A model generated the notes under the pieces. The model ran no database searches. It was not told the origin of the DNA and saw only the letters and a program-made list of their open reading frames with translations. Shown here one piece after another: positions 60,080-64,000 of a DNA stretch of 64,000 nucleotides. Within the stretch, counting starts at the first letter, position 1. The number at the start of each line of letters is the position of its first letter. This DNA comes from Micromonospora sp. H61 (lineage in GTDB: Bacteria; Actinomycetota; Actinomycetes; Mycobacteriales; Micromonosporaceae), in contig NZ_JAGPXY010000020.1 of NCBI RefSeq assembly GCF_018070325.1, positions 1 to 64,000 on the forward strand, written 5' to 3'. The translations under genes were made by a program, and so were the position numbers.

Positions 60080-60096
60080 CGTAAGAGTTCCGAAAG
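60080..60096 (+). promoter_or_regulatory. Direct-repeat site 3 (candidate response regulator box)
   Basis: CGTAAG-N5-CGAAAG, 11-base period. After 33 bases comes TACGCT (60130-60135), a -10 six bases before GTG 60142. The spacing matches site 2. Confidence 0.65.
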
Positions 60097-60141
60097 GGTT
60101 CGCGAACAGTTCGACGGCGGCTGCGGCCGTACGCTGCGGGG

Positions 60142-60726
60142 GTGAGAAAACGGATGTTCCGGTCGCCGGTGGTCCGAGCCGGTCTCGCAGTCGCTGTCGT
60201 CGTGGCGATGCTGGGCCTCTACTGGTTCCAGCCGTGGAAGCTGTTCACCGACACCTACGTCGACGAGGCGATTCCCCGCGTAGCGACGACATCGGCCGCC
60301 CCAGTCCCGGCGTCCGCGACCCCGGAGTCCTCGACGCCGGCCCCCGCGACCTCGGCGGCCACCCCAGCGGCGAACGAGATCCTGACCACCGGCGAGTTCG
60401 TCACCCATGAGCACCGGACGACCGGCAGTGCCGAGATCCACCGGCTCGCCGACGGGCGCCACCAGCTCATCATCCGAGACCTGAACACGTCGAACGGTCC
60501 GGACCTTCGGGTGTGGCTGACCGACCAACCGGTCATCCGGGGCACGGCCGGCTGGCGGGTGTTCGACGACGGCGAATGGGTCGAGCTCGCCAAGCTCAAG
60601 GGCAACAAGGGCAACCAGGTGTACGAGCTGCCGGCGTCGGTGGACCCGGCCGACTTCCGCAGCGTCTCCATCTGGTGCAAGCGGTTCGCGGTCTCCTTCG
60701 GCGCGGCAGATCTCACGAGCGCCTGA
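60142..60726 (+). CDS. Membrane-anchored DM13 domain protein
   Basis: 194 residues: one N-terminal membrane segment (about 12-30), a Ser/Thr/Pro/Ala linker (45-78) and a DM13 domain (about 80-190; TTGEFVTHEHRTTGSAEIHRL, DLRVWLTD, SVSIWCKRFAVSFG with the conserved Cys). DM13 is predicted to carry a redox Cys, related to DOMON. Faces the outside. Leaderless GTG at 60142. Upstream repeat matches the box of the GT2 operon, so it is probably co-regulated with the molybdenum enzyme. Confidence 0.85.
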   Translation: MRKRMFRSPVVRAGLAVAVVVAMLGLYWFQPWKLFTDTYVDEAIPRVATTSAAPVPASATPESSTPAPATSAATPAANEILTTGEFVTHEHRTTGSAEIHRLADGRHQLIIRDLNTSNGPDLRVWLTDQPVIRGTAGWRVFDDGEWVELAKLKGNKGNQVYELPASVDPADFRSVSIWCKRFAVSFGAADLTSA

Positions 60727-60762
60727 CCGGTCCAGCCGGGTCGCAACCTGCCGGACACGGCA

Positions 60763-62450
<1,688 letters not shown>

Positions 62451-62518
62451 GCCCGGCGAGGTTCCCGGGACGGGGACCGGCCCAACGGATGTTCAACCAC
62501 CCACAAGGAGGATCGGCC

Positions 62519-63856
62519 GTGCCAATTCGCAAACTCTCCGCCCCCTGGCTGGGGGCAGCCATGGCGGTGATGGTCCTGATCGCCGTAGGAATGTACGTCC
62601 TCACGACAGTCTCACCGGCGGCAGCGGCCACCACCGCCGGCTGCGGCAAGGCGCCCGGACTGAACAGCGGCACCCACACCATCCAGAGCAGCGGAAAGAG
62701 CCGCAGCTTCATCCTTCGGCTGCCGGACAACTACAACAACACCTACGCCCACCGGTTGGCCTTCGGGTTCCACTGGTTGGGCGGCACCGCCAGCCAGGTC
62801 GCGGGCGGCGGCTCCGACGGGGCCGCGTGGGCCTACTACGGCATGCTCTCCCAGTCGAACAACACCACCATCTTCGTCGCCCCGCAGGGCCTCAACAACG
62901 GCTGGGGCAACTCCAACGGTGAGGACGTCACCTTCACCGACGACATGATCCGCATGATCGACAACGCTCTCTGCGTCGACACCACACAACGCTTCTCGGT
63001 CGGGTTCAGCTACGGCGGCGCGATGAGCTACTCGTTGGCGTGTTCCCGGCCGACGGTGTTCCGGGCGGTCGCGGCGATCGCGGCCCCGGGGGCGATCAGC
63101 GGATGCAGCGGCGGCACCCAGCCAGTGGCGTACCTGGGGATTCACGGCATCAACGACAACATCCCCAGCGGACGGTCGCTGCGCGACAGGTTCGTCCGCA
63201 ACAACGGATGCGCCGCACAGAGCCCGCCCGAGCCGAGGGCTGGCAGCCTGACCCACATCACCACCGCGTACTCCTGCCAGCCCGGATACCCGGTGCTCTG
63301 GGCCGCGTTCGACGGCGGCCACCAGCAGGGCCCGGTGGACGGGTGCGCCGGCTGTGAGAGCGGCGCGCGGAGCTGGGTCAAGCAGGAAGTGTGGCGGTTC
63401 TTCACCCAGTTCGGGTCGGACGTGCCGCCCACCACTCCCCCGCCGACCACCCCGCCGCCCGGCCAGCAGAACGTGCTGATCGCGGGGAGCCAGTCCGGCC
63501 GGTGCATCGACATCCCCAACTCCAGTACCGCCAACGGCGCCCGCCCGCAGCTGTGGGACTGTCACGGTGGCACCAACCAGCGCTGGACCCACACCGCCAA
63601 CCGCACCCTGACCGTCTACGGCAACAAGTGCCTCGACGCCAGCGGCGCGGGCACCAGCAACGGCACCGCGGTCCTCATCTGGGACTGCAACGGCCAAGCC
63701 AACCAACAGTGGAACCTGAACTCCAACGGCACCATCACCAGCGCCCAATCGGGGCTGTGCCTCGACGCCGTCGCATCCGGCACGGCCAATGGGACGCAAC
63801 TTCACCTCTGGGCCTGCCACGGCGGCGCCAACCAGCAGTGGGCCAGGCGCGCCTAG
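62519..63856 (+). CDS. CE1-type secreted esterase with CBM13 (tandem paralogue)
   Basis: 445 residues, same architecture as the previous protein: signal peptide (1-38), hydrolase domain with FILRLPDNYNN, LAFGFHWLGG, RFSVGFSYGGAMSYSLA, AFDGGHQQG, a PPTTPPP linker and CBM13 (GRCIDI, NKCLDASGAG, GLCLDAVASG). The hydrolase halves are closely alike, so this is a tandem duplication with later divergence. GTG 62519 with AAGGAGGATC upstream; 68 bases after the first copy, likely one operon. Confidence 0.88.
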   Translation: MPIRKLSAPWLGAAMAVMVLIAVGMYVLTTVSPAAAATTAGCGKAPGLNSGTHTIQSSGKSRSFILRLPDNYNNTYAHRLAFGFHWLGGTASQVAGGGSDGAAWAYYGMLSQSNNTTIFVAPQGLNNGWGNSNGEDVTFTDDMIRMIDNALCVDTTQRFSVGFSYGGAMSYSLACSRPTVFRAVAAIAAPGAISGCSGGTQPVAYLGIHGINDNIPSGRSLRDRFVRNNGCAAQSPPEPRAGSLTHITTAYSCQPGYPVLWAAFDGGHQQGPVDGCAGCESGARSWVKQEVWRFFTQFGSDVPPTTPPPTTPPPGQQNVLIAGSQSGRCIDIPNSSTANGARPQLWDCHGGTNQRWTHTANRTLTVYGNKCLDASGAGTSNGTAVLIWDCNGQANQQWNLNSNGTITSAQSGLCLDAVASGTANGTQLHLWACHGGANQQWARRA

Positions 63857-63890
63857 TACCGCACCAGGCAACGCCCCTCATGTCGTAGAT

Positions 63891-63920
63891 GCGCCGCTCG
63901 GTTCCTTTCCCGGGCGGCGC
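63891..63920. terminator. Bidirectional hairpin between convergent genes
   Basis: Eleven-base stem (63891-63901 with 63910-63920, one G-U pair) between the stops at 63856 and 63928. Confidence 0.7.
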
Positions 63921-63927
63921 GTTGCCG

Positions 63928-64000
63928 TCAGGCGGTGGGAGCGGCGGAGACTGAGACGTGCGCGGTGACGATCCGCCAGCCGACGGGCAGGCGTACCCAG
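63928..64000 (-). CDS. AtzH-like/NTF2-fold protein, C-terminal end only
   Basis: Only the last 23 codons are in the window, reading WVRLPVGWRIVTAHVSVSAA on the minus strand, ending at TGA 63930-63928. This closely resembles the end of AtzH-like and other SnoaL/NTF2-fold proteins (QxWxR-x3-GWRIVAAHVS). The identification rests on this short tail. Confidence 0.45.
   Translation of the reverse strand, partial: WVRLPVGWRIVTAHVSVSAAPTA

Overview
The window is very GC-rich, uses GTG and TTG starts freely, often couples genes through 1-4 base stop/start overlaps, has several apparently leaderless genes, and is full of secreted carbohydrate-active enzymes with ricin-B (CBM13), CBM2, AbfB (CBM42) and F5/8C modules. 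Together with a mycothiol-type DsbA-like oxidoreductase, a STAND/TPR regulator and WXG100-type proteins, this points to a soil actinomycete, most likely in the Micromonosporaceae (inference from gene style, not a database match). No rRNA, tRNA, CRISPR array, insertion sequence or prophage was recognised.

Layout. 1-0.8 kb: end of an FAD/Fe-S lactate dehydrogenase-type gene. 0.9-9.4 kb: secreted hydrolase, small membrane protein, GNAT acetyltransferase, CBM2 protein with a Cip1-like domain, secreted protein with a structured leader, VOC protein, and a ThuA/DUF1080/F5-8C secreted protein. 9.4-10.5 kb: divergent Rrf2 regulator and cupin with paired operators. 10.9-12.9 kb: coupled three-gene operon of unknown function. 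13.3-18.8 kb: GH6 cellulase, cyclase, DUF1963 protein, amidohydrolase, membrane glutaredoxin. 19-22.3 kb: GH43-AbfB enzyme and ricin-beta-helix protein behind a LacI-type operator. 22.4-30.5 kb: esterase, STAND regulator, NarL-type two-component system, DUF2306 protein, DksA/TraR-type zinc finger with a terminator in its leader. 31-36.7 kb: glycogen-debranching-type enzyme, double VOC protein, stand-alone LigD phosphoesterase domain, ThuA plus Gfo/Idh pair, small basic protein. 37-41.4 kb: three-enzyme hemicellulase operon (two GH43/AbfB, one GH5/CBM13) behind a second LacI-type operator. 41.7-48 kb: NADAR protein, HAD remnant, DUF6817, ATP-grasp, three GNATs, truncated phosphatase-type gene, divergent DsbA-like and MarR genes.

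48.1-50.9 kb is a compact minus-strand polymorphic-toxin operon: YbaB-like protein, WXG100 protein, WXG/trafficking half-toxin, separate HNH-like nuclease, and two SUKH immunity proteins. 51.1-60.7 kb holds an OmpR-type two-component system, a zinc-ribbon epimerase, a polytopic membrane protein, a coupled operon (GT2, DUF2064, methyltransferase, membrane molybdopterin oxidoreductase, membrane protein), MTA phosphorylase and a DM13 protein. Three control regions there carry the same direct repeat (CGTAAG-N5-CGNAAG), each upstream of a leaderless promoter, so the block may be one regulon of the local response regulator. 61-63.9 kb: two tandem CE1-CBM13 esterases; the window ends in an AtzH-like gene on the minus strand.

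Functionally the window combines extracellular plant-polysaccharide breakdown (cellulose, arabinoxylan or arabinan, ester side chains), contact-dependent competition, and an envelope or redox two-component regulon whose purpose is not known to me.
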